Assembly (NCBI GenBank): GCA_966211965.1 | Contig: CBIHON010000021.1 | Span: 30,671 to 94,670 of the forward strand | DNA length: 64,000 bases | DNA from: CBIHON01 sp966211965 | GTDB lineage: Bacteria; Pseudomonadota; Gammaproteobacteria; Burkholderiales; Burkholderiaceae_D | Reading direction: 5' to 3' | Shown: piece by piece, positions 17,592-26,652 of the stretch | Layout of the letters: every line of letters begins with the position of its first letter | How positions within the stretch are numbered: the first letter of the stretch is position 1 | Made by a program: the position numbers and the translations under genes | The notes under the pieces: model-generated | The model's input: only the letters and a program-made list of their open reading frames with translations | What the model was told of the DNA's origin: nothing | Databases searched by the model: none

Positions 17592-18473
17592 ATGGACAAC
17601 CACATGACTGAAGCTGCTTTGAAAGCTGTGCAATGCCTTTCTCCTGCAGGCCTGCACAGGATGGCGTACAAGGAATGGGGTGATCCGCGCAATCCCAAGG
17701 TATTGGTGTGCGTGCATGGCGTGACGCGCGTGTCGGATGATTTCGATAGACTGGCGCAGGCCCTGTGCGATCACTACCGGGTGGTGTGTCCTGACGTGGT
17801 GGGGCGTGGGCGTTCAAGCTGGCTGCGCGATCCGCAGTATTACCACGTGATGCAATATGTGAGCGACATGGTGACGCTGCTGGCACGGGTGAATGCGGAA
17901 ACGGTACACTGGTTCGGCACATCGATGGGCGGCTTGATCGGAATGGGATTGGCTGCGATGCAGGACAGCCCAATCGGCAAACTGGTCCTCAATGACGTTG
18001 GAGCGACCGTAAATGCCGAGGCACTAAAGCGCATCGGTGACTATATCGGGCAACCGGTCAGCTTTCCGGTGCTAGAAGAGGCTGTACGCTATGTTCGTGC
18101 GATCTCTGCACCGTTCGGGCCGCATACCGATGAAGAGTGGCAGAAGTTGGCGACTGATGTTTTGCGCCAGGATAAGGATGGACGATGGATTTTGCATTAC
18201 GATCCGGGTGTCGCCATTCCTATCAAGGCCACCACCACACCGGAAATCGCCCAGCGCAATGCCGCCTTGCTGCAGTCGACCTACGATGCAATCAAGTGTC
18301 CGACCTTGCTGGTGCGCGGTGCCGAATCTGATTTGCTGTTGCCTGAAGTTGCGCGCGCAATGACGCAGAGTGGTCCGAAAGCCGAGTTGATCGAATTCGC
18401 CGGTGTCGGCCATGCGCCGATGTTTTATCATGCCGATCAGATTCGGGTCGTGAAAGATTTTTTGCAGGGCTGA
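17592..18473 (+). CDS. Alpha/beta hydrolase
   Basis: A 293-residue alpha/beta hydrolase. The oxyanion motif VHGVTRVSDD comes early, the nucleophile is Ser111 in GTSMGG, the acid is probably the Asp in GAESDLL, and the histidine sits in GVGHAPM. The cap region includes IRAISAPFGPHT. Start is ATG 17592, with ATG 17604 equally possible. The substrate cannot be told from sequence; neighbours in acyl-CoA and ketone-body metabolism suggest an ester or thioester. It is followed by ridA and relA in the same direction with short gaps. Confidence 0.85.
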   Translation: MDNHMTEAALKAVQCLSPAGLHRMAYKEWGDPRNPKVLVCVHGVTRVSDDFDRLAQALCDHYRVVCPDVVGRGRSSWLRDPQYYHVMQYVSDMVTLLARVNAETVHWFGTSMGGLIGMGLAAMQDSPIGKLVLNDVGATVNAEALKRIGDYIGQPVSFPVLEEAVRYVRAISAPFGPHTDEEWQKLATDVLRQDKDGRWILHYDPGVAIPIKATTTPEIAQRNAALLQSTYDAIKCPTLLVRGAESDLLLPEVARAMTQSGPKAELIEFAGVGHAPMFYHADQIRVVKDFLQG

Positions 18474-18511
18474 ATTTTTGCTTTATTTATCTTGTAGAAG
18501 ATTGGGAGATC

Positions 18512-18862
18512 ATGGAAATCAAACGCTTGCATATCGGGAAAACACTTTCTGAAGCAGCAATTCATAATGGAACGGTGTATCTCGCGGGACAAATTGCCGA
18601 AGATACGAGCCAGGATATTCAAGGTCAGACCCGTGAGGTGCTAGGCCATATCGACCGCTTGCTGGCCGAGGCCGGCAGTGACAAGACGCGCATCCTGATG
18701 TGCCAGATTTTCATTGCGAACCTGAAGGATTTCGAAGGCATGAATGCAGTATGGAACGAGTGGGTTCCCGCCGGCCATACGCCGCCGCGCGCAACCGTCG
18801 AGGCCAAGCTCGCGAAGCCGGAATGGCTGGTTGAAATGGTGATTACCGCAGCACAAAAATAA
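18512..18862 (+). CDS. RidA/YjgF family protein
   Basis: A 116-residue protein of the RidA family, whose best-studied members hydrolyse reactive enamine/imine intermediates released by PLP enzymes. Seen here are TVYLAGQIAEDTSQDIQGQT, the central IDRLLAEAGSDKTRILMCQI, and PPRATVEAKLAKPEWLVEM. The Arg in PPRAT fits the carboxylate-binding arginine of active RidA; the C-terminal EM(x)ITA end departs from the RidA-proper pattern, so it may belong to another subgroup. relA starts 7 bases downstream. Confidence 0.85.
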   Translation: MEIKRLHIGKTLSEAAIHNGTVYLAGQIAEDTSQDIQGQTREVLGHIDRLLAEAGSDKTRILMCQIFIANLKDFEGMNAVWNEWVPAGHTPPRATVEAKLAKPEWLVEMVITAAQK

Positions 18863-18869
18863 ACAATAA

Positions 18870-21116
18870 ATGGTTTCTATTGCAGCGGCACAAAGCGACG
18901 CCCAGGTTCAAATCTGTTCCGGTTTGACTGAAGAAGACGGTATGCGTGTGATGCAGGCACTTGCCTTCGTCAAGCCTGTATATGCCGGCAAATCGGTCGT
19001 GACGGGGCAGGACGCGCTTGAATTTTCAATTGGTGTCGGCACCGCTTTGGCGATGCTCAAAACCGATGCCGATACGCGCATCGCCGGCCTGCTGTTCGAA
19101 TTGAATGTGCTCGATCCCAAGCTGGCCGAAACGATAGAAATCCGCTTCGGAAAAGAAATCGCCGACTTGGTGATTGGCATCCGCCAACTGATGCGTTTGC
19201 ATGAGTTGACCTTTGCCCAGCAAGAAGTCGCACGCGGAAAGAATGCGGCGCAGCTCGCTGCCGCCCAACTCGAAACCTTGCGCAAGATGCTGCTGGCGAT
19301 GGCAAGCGATATGCGGGTCGTGCTGGTTAGGCTTGGCTCGCGTGTGACCACCTTGCGCTATTTCGCCGAACTTAAACTGGAAAACGAACGTACCCATCAA
19401 TATGCACGGGAAACGCTCGATTTGTATGCCCCTTTGGCGAATCGCCTCGGTATCTGGCAGCTTAAGTGGGAATTGGAGGATTTGTCCTTCCGCTTTCTCG
19501 AGCCAGAATCGTATCGCCGCATTGCCAAGATGCTGGAAGAGAAACGCATTGAGCGCGAAAGCTTCGTCGAAAGCGCCATCGGCCGGCTGAAGTCGGAACT
19601 GGCCGCGGCAGGCATCAAGGCCGAGGTATCCGGGCGGCCGAAGCATATTTACAGCATCTGGAACAAGATGCGCGGCAAGTCGGTCGATTTTTCCGAGTTG
19701 TATGACGTGCGTGCGTTCCGTGTGATCGTGGAGGACGTGAAGACCTGCTATACCGTGCTCGGTATTGTGCACAATATCTGGACGCCGCTTCCGAAAGAAT
19801 TCGACGATTACATTTCACGTCCCAAGCAAAACGGCTACCAATCCTTGCACACAGTCGTCGTTGCCGAAGATGGCCGTGCGTTGGAAGTGCAGATCCGCAC
19901 TGGTGAGATGCACCGCTTTGCCGAATATGGCGTTGCCGCGCATTGGCGCTACAAGGAATCGGGCGGCTCGAATTTCTCCGGTCAAAAATATGATGAAAAA
20001 ATCGCTTGGCTGCGGCAGTTGCTGGCCTGGAAAAGCGAGGTCGTCGATACAGTGGTGTGGCAAGAAGATATCCGCCGCGATTGGGTCGAGAAGCTCAAAT
20101 CGGCGACGTTGGACGACCGCATCTATGTGCTGACACCGCAAGCGCGTGTGATTGAATTGCCGAGTGGGGCGACGCCGATCGACTTCGCCTACCATCTGCA
20201 CAGCGACGTCGGCCATCGCTGCCGCGGTGCGCGTGTGGATGGGGCGCTGGTGCCTTTGAATACGGTGCTGAAGAATGGCCAGACCGTCGACATCATCACG
20301 GCCAAGAGCGGCAGCGGCGTTGGCCCTTCGCGCGATTGGCTCGGTCCCGGCTATGCTGCCAGCGCGCGCACACGCTCCAAAGTGCGCGCCTGGTTCAATG
20401 CAATCGAGCAGCAGGAGACACTTGCCGCCGGTCGTGCCCTGATCGAAAAAACCTTGCAGCGCGAAGGCAAAACAGCGGTCAATCTGGAAGAGCTTGCGCA
20501 TAAACTCGGCTTTGCCAAATTGGATGACTTGCTGCTTTCCGTCGGCAAGGACGAATTCAGCTTGCGCCATGTCGAGCAAGCGCTGCATGGGGAGGACCTG
20601 CACAAAAAGCCTCAAATCGATAATATTGTTGCGCCCAAAAAAAGCCGCGCATCCAGTGTAATGCAAGGGGCGAAATCCGGCGTGCTGGTGGTGGGGACCG
20701 ACGGCCTGATGACCCAGCTCGCAAGGTGCTGCAAACCGGCGCCGCCCGACCCGATCGTCGGTTTCATCACGCGCGGCAAGGGCGTATCGATCCATCGTGC
20801 AAGCTGCAAGAACTTTGCCGAAATGCGGGACAAGGCGCCCGAGCGGGTGATTCAAACCGAATGGGGCAATCCGGGCAACGCAACCGTATATCCGGTTGAT
20901 ATTTTCGTCCTAGCCAATGACAGGCAAGGCTTGTTGCGCGATATCTCGGAAATATTTTTGCGGGAAAAAATCAATGTGATCGGTGTCAGCACGCAGAGCG
21001 TGAAAGGCCAGGCGCGAATGGCGTTTACCGCCGAAATCGGCTCGACCGAGCAATTGCTCAAGGCATTGACGGTGATTCGCGAGGTGGATGGCATTATCGA
21101 GGCGCGGCGGCAGTAA
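18870..21116 (+). CDS. relA: (p)ppGpp synthetase RelA
   Basis: Ribosome-associated stringent-response enzyme making (p)ppGpp from ATP and GTP/GDP. The 748 residues contain, in order, a degenerate HD hydrolase domain, the synthetase domain (GRPKHIYSIWNKMRGKSVDF, ELYDVRAFRVIV, RPKQNGYQSLHTVV), a TGS domain (VLTPQARVIELPSGATPIDF), a conserved-cysteine region (LARCCKPAPPDPIVGF) and a C-terminal ACT domain. Where SpoT has its catalytic His-Asp pair this protein reads IAGLLFELNVL, so hydrolysis is unlikely; that and the length distinguish it from SpoT. It starts 7 bases after ridA. Confidence 0.93.
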   Translation: MVSIAAAQSDAQVQICSGLTEEDGMRVMQALAFVKPVYAGKSVVTGQDALEFSIGVGTALAMLKTDADTRIAGLLFELNVLDPKLAETIEIRFGKEIADLVIGIRQLMRLHELTFAQQEVARGKNAAQLAAAQLETLRKMLLAMASDMRVVLVRLGSRVTTLRYFAELKLENERTHQYARETLDLYAPLANRLGIWQLKWELEDLSFRFLEPESYRRIAKMLEEKRIERESFVESAIGRLKSELAAAGIKAEVSGRPKHIYSIWNKMRGKSVDFSELYDVRAFRVIVEDVKTCYTVLGIVHNIWTPLPKEFDDYISRPKQNGYQSLHTVVVAEDGRALEVQIRTGEMHRFAEYGVAAHWRYKESGGSNFSGQKYDEKIAWLRQLLAWKSEVVDTVVWQEDIRRDWVEKLKSATLDDRIYVLTPQARVIELPSGATPIDFAYHLHSDVGHRCRGARVDGALVPLNTVLKNGQTVDIITAKSGSGVGPSRDWLGPGYAASARTRSKVRAWFNAIEQQETLAAGRALIEKTLQREGKTAVNLEELAHKLGFAKLDDLLLSVGKDEFSLRHVEQALHGEDLHKKPQIDNIVAPKKSRASSVMQGAKSGVLVVGTDGLMTQLARCCKPAPPDPIVGFITRGKGVSIHRASCKNFAEMRDKAPERVIQTEWGNPGNATVYPVDIFVLANDRQGLLRDISEIFLREKINVIGVSTQSVKGQARMAFTAEIGSTEQLLKALTVIREVDGIIEARRQ

Positions 21117-21131
21117 AAAGGCTTCTAAAAT

Positions 21132-22073
21132 TTAGACTTGTGTTTCGCGTTTGGCTCCGGCAGGCAACTCCGCCTGCAAAGTGATGTGGTCGATTCCATG
21201 CCTCTCCAACAGCATGGCCTTGACCGCTGACAGCACCTGCGGCCATTCCTGAAGATCCCGCACTTCCACGTGACCGATCAGCGCCGGCTGGCCCGGCGAC
21301 ATTTCCCACACATGGAGGTCATGTACCGAGAGGACGCCTTTGACCGCAGCCAGATCGCTGCCCACTTGCAAATAATCGATATGATGTGGTACGCCTTCCA
21401 TCAGGAAGTGATACGACTCGCGCAAGACACTGATCGTCGATTTCAAAATCAGCAGCGAGACGAAAATCGATAGCAGTGGGTCGATTTGCAGCCACCCGGT
21501 GTAATAGATCACCGCGCCCGCCGTCAATGCCGCGACCGAACCCAGCAGGTCACCCAGCACATGGACCAAAGCGGCTCTTGTATTGAGGCTGTGTTTGTCA
21601 TGCGACAGTGTCCATGCTACCAATACGTTGACGACGAGACCGATCGTCGCCACGATGAACACGGCTTCGGCGTCTACCTGCTCCGGCTTTGCAAGACGAT
21701 GCACTGCTTCCCATATGATCCAGCCGATCACCGCCAATAGCGCCAAGCCATTCACGAAGGCCGCCAGGGCCTCGGCGCGTCCGAAGCCGAACGAGTGCTT
21801 TGCGGACGGGGGGCGGCGTGCGATGAGTTGCGCCAGCAACGCCAAGCCCAGTGCTGTGGCGTCGGTCACCATGTGGCCGGCATCGGAAATCAGCGCCAGC
21901 GAATTGGACCAGAAACCTGCGCCGCCTTCCACTGCCGCGAAGCCAAGCGTCAGCGCAAGCGACCACGCAAGTATCTTTTGGCTGCGATCTTCGGAGACAT
22001 GACGGTGCTTGGCGTCTCCGGCACGATGAGCATGCAGATGGCTGGATACTGCCGGATCGGATTTGCTCGACAT
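21132..22073 (-). CDS. Cation diffusion facilitator metal exporter
   Basis: Proton-driven divalent cation exporter (Zn/Co/Cd type), inner membrane. Start placed at the internal ATG 22073 (MSSKSDPAVSS, 313 residues) because the longer frame from 22181 overlaps the divergent hyi leader and adds 36 unrelated residues. A His-rich N-terminus (HLHAHRAGDAKHRH) precedes six transmembrane helices with the HxxxD sites in ISDAGHMVTD and VHVLGDLLGS, then a cytoplasmic domain containing HDLHVWEM. It is convergent with relA, 15 bases apart. Metal specificity is inferred. Confidence 0.9.
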   Translation of the reverse strand: MSSKSDPAVSSHLHAHRAGDAKHRHVSEDRSQKILAWSLALTLGFAAVEGGAGFWSNSLALISDAGHMVTDATALGLALLAQLIARRPPSAKHSFGFGRAEALAAFVNGLALLAVIGWIIWEAVHRLAKPEQVDAEAVFIVATIGLVVNVLVAWTLSHDKHSLNTRAALVHVLGDLLGSVAALTAGAVIYYTGWLQIDPLLSIFVSLLILKSTISVLRESYHFLMEGVPHHIDYLQVGSDLAAVKGVLSVHDLHVWEMSPGQPALIGHVEVRDLQEWPQVLSAVKAMLLERHGIDHITLQAELPAGAKRETQV

Positions 22074-22193
22074 TGAGTGGTGCTTGATTGGAGTGAAAGA
22101 GCTTGTATGATAGTCATTGCCCGGCGTGCGGTACAGAGGGATTCGTGTCGGCGCGCCTATTCTTCGTTCACTTCGGCTCATGCCTTCAATCTA

Positions 22194-22970
22194 ATGCCTA
22201 AATTCGCCGCCAATCTGACATTGATGTATAACGAACAGGATTTTCTTGGTCGTTTTGCTGCTGCTGCGAAAGATGGATTTCGCGGCGTGGAATTTCTCTT
22301 TCCTTATGGATTTAGCGCTGACGAAATCAAGGCACGCCTGGATGAACATGGGCTGACGCAGGTCTTGTTCAACTGCCCGCCGGGCAATTGGGATGCCGGC
22401 GAACGCGGCATTGCCTCTTTGCCGGGCAGGGAGGAAGAGTTCAAGTGCAGTATCGAGAAAGCACTGGGCTATGCGCAAACGATCGGCAACCGGCAATTGC
22501 ATGTAATGGCCGGGTTGATCCGGCCAAACGAAGATCGCGCCCGACATCGCGCGGTGTATGTGAACAATCTTTATTATGCCGCGCGGCAGGCTGCTGCACA
22601 CGGCATCACGATTTTGATTGAGCCGATCAACTCTCGCGACATGTCTGGATATTTTTTGAATCGCCAGGATGACGCGCATGCGATTTGCCGTGAGATCGGC
22701 GAACCGAATATAAAGGTGCAGTTCGATCTGTATCATTGCCAGATTGTTGAGGGTGATCTGGCAATGAAGATGCGGCGCGACATTACCGGTATTGGGCATA
22801 TGCAAATCGCCGGCGTGCCGGAGCGCCATGAGCCGGATCTTGGCGAGATCAACTATCCCTACTTGTTTTGCCTGATGGATGAGCTTGAATATGCCGGTTG
22901 GGTTGGCTGCGAATATCGACCGCGAGCAGGCACGTCCGAAGGATTGGGGTGGCTGAAATCCTGGCTATGA
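22194..22970 (+). CDS. hyi: Hydroxypyruvate isomerase
   Basis: Interconverts hydroxypyruvate and tartronate semialdehyde in glyoxylate/glycerate metabolism. Start chosen at ATG 22194 (MPKFAANLTLMYNE) giving 258 residues, the normal Hyi length; the frame extends upstream but that portion is unlike the family. Conserved segments include FRGVEFLFPY, NCPPGNWDAGERG, ILIEPINSRDMSGYFL, VQFDLYHCQIVEGD and EYRPRAGTSEGLGW, giving the metal-binding Glu/Asp/His/Glu set of this TIM-barrel fold. Divergent from the CDF gene; tRNA-Val follows. Confidence 0.92.
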   Translation: MPKFAANLTLMYNEQDFLGRFAAAAKDGFRGVEFLFPYGFSADEIKARLDEHGLTQVLFNCPPGNWDAGERGIASLPGREEEFKCSIEKALGYAQTIGNRQLHVMAGLIRPNEDRARHRAVYVNNLYYAARQAAAHGITILIEPINSRDMSGYFLNRQDDAHAICREIGEPNIKVQFDLYHCQIVEGDLAMKMRRDITGIGHMQIAGVPERHEPDLGEINYPYLFCLMDELEYAGWVGCEYRPRAGTSEGLGWLKSWL

Positions 22971-23002
22971 ACAAGACACTAGCGAAAATGCCAAATTATG
23001 GC

Positions 23003-23008
23003 TATAAT
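23003..23008 (+). promoter_or_regulatory. -10 element of the tRNA-Val promoter
   Basis: A perfect TATAAT (GGCTATAATC) 11 bases before the tRNA 5' end, which would leave a very short 5' leader. No convincing -35 hexamer is visible at 17 bases upstream. Confidence 0.65.
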
Positions 23009-23019
23009 CTTTTTTCTTC

Positions 23020-23096
23020 AGGGGGTTAGCTCAGCTGGTTAGAGCGCTTCGTTGACATCGAAGAGGTCGTTGGTTCGATTCCAATACTCCCTACCA
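23020..23096 (+). tRNA. tRNA-Val (anticodon GAC)
   Basis: 77 bases with a full cloverleaf. Acceptor AGGGGGT pairs with ACTCCCT (one G-T pair) and is followed by A and encoded CCA; D arm GCTC/GAGC; anticodon stem CTTCG/CGAAG with the 7-base loop TTGACAT, anticodon GAC; T arm GTTGG/CCAAT with loop TTCGATT. It reads GUC/GUU valine codons. It lies upstream of thrS. Confidence 0.97.
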
Positions 23097-23217
23097 ATCA
23101 TCAGTGACATCATCTGTAAGGGCGAGAAAGGCATTCCGGTTATGACACCGCGAACTACCACGGCAATGGTTTGTGAGCGACGCTAGTCGGGGTCTTTTTC
23201 GTTGTTTTGTTTTGAGG

Positions 23218-23248
23218 AAAAAGCGCGGCTGGTCCGCGTTTTTTTTTC
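23218..23248 (+). terminator. Rho-independent terminator between tRNA-Val and thrS
   Basis: CGCGG (23224-23228) pairs with CCGCG (23234-23238) around CTGGT, followed by a run of ten T. It probably ends the tRNA-Val transcript; since it lies only 65 bases before thrS, it could also act as an attenuator in a longer thrS leader. Confidence 0.75.
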
Positions 23249-23312
23249 GTCCGCATTTTTCTCATGTTTAATCTGGCGTCAGTGCCAAACGCGTACTGAC
23301 ATGGAGTGCAAA

Positions 23313-25220
23313 ATGGTTACAGTCCGACTTCCCGATGGTTCGCAACGTCAATTCGATGCGCCGGTTACGGTAGCGCAAGTCGCTGCCAATATCGGCGCGG
23401 GCCTCGCCAAGGCGGCGTTGGCAGGCAAGGTCGACGGCAAGGTGGTCGACACTTCTTTTCTGATCGATCATGACGCTGATCTGGCGATCGTGACCGACAA
23501 GGATGCGGACGGTCTCGAGGTGATCCGGCATTCGACCGCCCACTTGCTGGCCTATGCGGTGAAGGAGTTGTTCCCGGATGCGCAAGTCACGATCGGGCCG
23601 GTCATCGAAAACGGCTTCTATTACGATTTTTCCTACAAGCGCCCATTCACTCCGGAGGATTTGGCGGCGATCGAAAAGAAAATGGTGGAGCTGGCCAAGA
23701 AGGATGAGCCGGTCACCCGCAAGATCTTGCCGCGCGACGAGGCGGTGGCCTACTTCAAGTCGATCGGCGAAGCATACAAGGCGGAAATTATCGAGTCGAT
23801 TCCCGCAGATCAGGATGTGTCGCTTTATACCGAGGGTAAATTCACCGATCTTTGCCGTGGGCCGCACGTGCCGTCGACCGGCAAACTGAAAGTCTTCAAG
23901 CTGATGAAGTTGGCTGGTGCTTATTGGCGCGGTGATTCCAAGAATGAGATGCTGCAGCGTGTCTATGGCACTGCCTGGGCTAAGAAGGAGGAGCAGGATG
24001 CGTACCTCCACATGCTGGAGGAGGCTGAAAAGCGCGATCACCGCAAGCTCGGCCGTGCGCTCGACCTGTTCCACTTTCAGGATGAGGCGCCGGGCCTGAT
24101 TTTCTGGCATCCGAAGGGCTGGGTCATCTGGCAGCAGGTGGAGCAATATATGCGTGCCGCCTATCAGCTCAACGGCTATCAAGAAGTCAAGGCGCCACAG
24201 ATCCTGGATCGTTCGCTGTGGGAAAAAACCGGCCATTGGGATAATTATCGCGAAAACATGTTCGTGACCGAGTCGGAGAACCGTTCGTATGCGCTCAAGC
24301 CCATGAATTGTCCGGGGCATATCCAGATTTTTAATTCCGGCATGCGCAGCTATCGTGATTTGCCCTTGCGTTATGGCGAATTCGGGCAGTGTCATCGCAA
24401 CGAGCCGTCCGGAGCCTTGCACGGCGTGATGCGGGTGCGCGGCTTTACACAGGACGATGGACACATCTTCTGTACCGAAGATCAGATTGCATCCGAGGTG
24501 ACTGCTTTCCATGCGCAGGCGATGAGGGTATATACCGATTTTGGCTTTTCCCATATCGACGTAAAAATCGCATTGCGTCCGGAGTCTCGTATCGGTTCAG
24601 AGGAGGCATGGGATCGCGCAGAAGATGCGCTGCGCTCGGCGTTGCGCGCCTGTGGTGTGGAGTGGACCGAGTTGCCAGGTGAGGGCGCGTTCTATGGGCC
24701 AAAGATTGAATATCACCTGAAGGACAGTTTGGGCCGCCCATGGCAGGTCGGCACGGTTCAGATCGACCCATCAATGCCGGAGCGGCTTGGCGCTGAATAT
24801 GTGGCCGACGACAATACGCGAAAGGTGCCTATCATGCTGCACCGTGCAATTGTCGGTTCTCTTGAGCGTTTCATCGGCATTCTGATCGAAAACTACGCCG
24901 GCGCCTTGCCTTTATGGTTGGCTCCAATCCAAGTCGCCGTGTTGAATATTTCCGATGCGCAAGCTGATTATGCTCAAAGCGTTGCGCAAAACCTGAAAAA
25001 ACAAGGGTTTAGAGTCCATGTCGATTTGCGTAATGAGAAAATAACCTATAAAATACGCGAGCATTCGATTCAAAAACTGCCTTATATCGTCGTCGTGGGC
25101 GATAAGGAACGGGATGCAAACACAGTGGCCGTGCGTGCGCGAGGCAATGTCGATTTGGGTGTGATGTCCATCGATGCACTGGTAGAGCGCTTGAAAAACG
25201 AGCGTGAAACCAAAGCCTGA
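23313..25220 (+). CDS. thrS: Threonyl-tRNA synthetase
   Basis: Class II synthetase charging tRNA-Thr. Start chosen at ATG 23313 (MVTVRLPDGSQRQF, 635 residues), with GGAG six bases upstream; the frame is open further upstream, including ATG 23301, but runs through the terminator. Domains: TGS (1-62), the SAD editing domain (IRHSTAHLLAYAVKELFPDA, ending near FTDLCRGPHVPST) and the catalytic core with KPMNCPGH, the Zn-binding Cys/His/His set, and motif 2 in FGQCHRNEPSGALHGVMRVR. The C-terminal anticodon domain ends with VEIRARGNVD-like sequence. First gene of the translation cluster. Confidence 0.97.
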   Translation: MVTVRLPDGSQRQFDAPVTVAQVAANIGAGLAKAALAGKVDGKVVDTSFLIDHDADLAIVTDKDADGLEVIRHSTAHLLAYAVKELFPDAQVTIGPVIENGFYYDFSYKRPFTPEDLAAIEKKMVELAKKDEPVTRKILPRDEAVAYFKSIGEAYKAEIIESIPADQDVSLYTEGKFTDLCRGPHVPSTGKLKVFKLMKLAGAYWRGDSKNEMLQRVYGTAWAKKEEQDAYLHMLEEAEKRDHRKLGRALDLFHFQDEAPGLIFWHPKGWVIWQQVEQYMRAAYQLNGYQEVKAPQILDRSLWEKTGHWDNYRENMFVTESENRSYALKPMNCPGHIQIFNSGMRSYRDLPLRYGEFGQCHRNEPSGALHGVMRVRGFTQDDGHIFCTEDQIASEVTAFHAQAMRVYTDFGFSHIDVKIALRPESRIGSEEAWDRAEDALRSALRACGVEWTELPGEGAFYGPKIEYHLKDSLGRPWQVGTVQIDPSMPERLGAEYVADDNTRKVPIMLHRAIVGSLERFIGILIENYAGALPLWLAPIQVAVLNISDAQADYAQSVAQNLKKQGFRVHVDLRNEKITYKIREHSIQKLPYIVVVGDKERDANTVAVRARGNVDLGVMSIDALVERLKNERETKA

Positions 25221-25280
25221 ACGGGGTAGCCCGAAGCGCAAAAGCACGGCTTAATTATTTGATTTTTAAAGGAAACTGCA

Positions 25281-25802
25281 ATAGCTACTGACAAGTCGCA
25301 TCGCATCAACGGCGAAATTACCGCACCGGAGCTGCGTCTAACTGGGGTCAATAACGAACCTTTGGGTATCGTAAGTTTGGCTGAAGCCTTCCGCATGGCG
25401 GAAGAAGCAAACGTGGATTTGGTGGAAATTGCGCCTACCGCGCAGCCACCGGTATGCCGCCTGATGGATTACGGCAAGTTCAAGTATCAGGAGCAGAAAA
25501 AAGCCCACGAAGCCAAGCTGAAGCAGAAGGTCATCCTGGTCAAGGAGGTCAAGTTCCGCCCGGGTACCGATGATGGTGATTACAACATCAAGCTGCGTAA
25601 CCTGATCAAGTTTCTGGACGACGGCGATAAAACCAAGATCACACTGCGTTTTCGCGGTCGCGAAATGGCGCATCAGGACATCGGTATGCGCATGCTGGAG
25701 CGCCTGAAGCTGGATTTGGAGCAATATGGCCAGGTAGAGCAGTGGCCCAAGATGGAAGGTCGCCAGATGATTATGGTGTTGGCGCCCAAGAAGAAAAAAT
25801 AA
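25281..25802 (+). CDS. infC: Translation initiation factor IF-3, probable AUA start
   Basis: IF-3 binds the 30S subunit and rejects non-canonical start codons. The family N-terminus is encoded from 25281: after the first codon come ATDKSHRINGEITAPELRLT, the normal start of betaproteobacterial IF-3. There is no ATG, GTG or TTG between the in-frame TGA at 25260 and that sequence; the codon in the start position is ATA, preceded by AAAGGA at 25268-25273. Using it gives 173 residues, the normal length. The nearest standard start (TTG 25362) would delete 27 conserved residues. A rare start codon is known for infC (AUU in E. coli) and allows autoregulation. Domains: IF3-N, a lysine-rich linker, IF3-C. 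Confidence 0.93.
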   Translation: MATDKSHRINGEITAPELRLTGVNNEPLGIVSLAEAFRMAEEANVDLVEIAPTAQPPVCRLMDYGKFKYQEQKKAHEAKLKQKVILVKEVKFRPGTDDGDYNIKLRNLIKFLDDGDKTKITLRFRGREMAHQDIGMRMLERLKLDLEQYGQVEQWPKMEGRQMIMVLAPKKKK

Positions 25803-26025
25803 AGAGGACTGATCGAAGGCGTCTGTTTTTTACGCGCTTCTGCTGCGAAATCATTCTTCGTAACGATTAAAGATTTGTGCCGTGTCTCTAGCAATGGAGG
25901 CGTGGTGCAGTAGCGGTGGGCTTGAACTCATCGCAAAACAAGTGAGAGCAGGCATCCAAGCGCAACGAAATGTTGCCACCTGCAATCATGTTAAATATGG
26001 AGCTGTCCGAAGGGCAGATATTGCT
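25803..26025 (+). promoter_or_regulatory. infC-rpmI intercistronic leader, possible L20 control region
   Basis: A 223-base non-coding stretch between infC and rpmI, much longer than other gaps in this operon. In E. coli, ribosomal protein L20 represses rpmI-rplT by binding RNA in this position. I see no decisive structural match, only a candidate ribosome site AGGGCAG at 26011 and several possible short stems, so this is context-based. Confidence 0.3.
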
Positions 26026-26223
26026 ATGCCAAAAATGAAGACGAAAAGCAGCGCCAAAAAGCGCTTCCGCGTACGTCCGGGTGGAACCGTCAAGTGCGGT
26101 CAAGCGTTCAAGCGCCACATCCTGACCAAGAAGACCACCAAGAACAAGCGCCAGTTGCGCGGCACCACCAACGTTCATGCAAGCGACGTGACATCCGTCA
26201 TCCGCATGATGCCGACCGCTTAA
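26026..26223 (+). CDS. rpmI: 50S ribosomal protein L35
   Basis: Start at ATG 26026 (MPKMKTKSSAKKRFRVRPGG, 65 residues, the family length); the open frame extends 5' but that sequence is not L35. The protein is highly basic, with the KTKSSAKKRF opening and the KRHILTKKTTKNKRQLRG core of L35. It is followed 27 bases later by rplT, the usual pair, and the two are normally co-regulated by L20. Confidence 0.97.
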   Translation: MPKMKTKSSAKKRFRVRPGGTVKCGQAFKRHILTKKTTKNKRQLRGTTNVHASDVTSVIRMMPTA

Positions 26224-26250
26224 CCTCACACTCAATATCAAGGAGTAACC

Positions 26251-26610
26251 ATGCCTAGAGTAAAACGTGGGGTCACAGCACGGGCCCGTCATAAAAAAGT
26301 TCTCGACCAAGCCAAAGGCTATCGTGGTCGCCGCAGTAAAGTCTATCGTATCGCCAAACAGGCGGTCATGCGCGCCGGTCAATATGCATATCGTGACCGT
26401 CGCAACAAGAAACGCGTATTCCGCGCCCTGTGGATCACCCGTATCAATGCCGCATCGCGCGAGCATGGCATGACCTACAGCGTGTTCATGAACGGCCTCA
26501 AAAAGGCTTCCATCGAACTGGACCGTAAAGTCCTGGCCGATATGGCAGTGATGGACAAGCCGGCTTTTGCTGCGATTGTCAACCAGGTGAAAGCCAATAT
26601 CGCTGCTTAA
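26251..26610 (+). CDS. rplT: 50S ribosomal protein L20
   Basis: 119 residues, exact family length. MPRVKRGVTARARHKKVLDQ opening, the AKGYRGRRSKVYRIAKQAVM extension that threads into 23S rRNA, and a globular C-terminal domain (MNGLKKASIELDRKVLADMA). AAGGAG lies seven bases before the start. L20 is also the translational repressor of this operon in other bacteria. A terminator-like hairpin follows. Confidence 0.98.
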   Translation: MPRVKRGVTARARHKKVLDQAKGYRGRRSKVYRIAKQAVMRAGQYAYRDRRNKKRVFRALWITRINAASREHGMTYSVFMNGLKKASIELDRKVLADMAVMDKPAFAAIVNQVKANIAA

Positions 26611-26652
26611 ATGTTCGTAAGTATCGCCGTTTGGTGATACTGCAGTATCCCG

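Noticed and set aside
23202..23312. N-terminal extension of thrS
   Set aside because: The extension runs through a terminator hairpin and is unlike the TGS domain start; ATG 23313 has its own GGAG.
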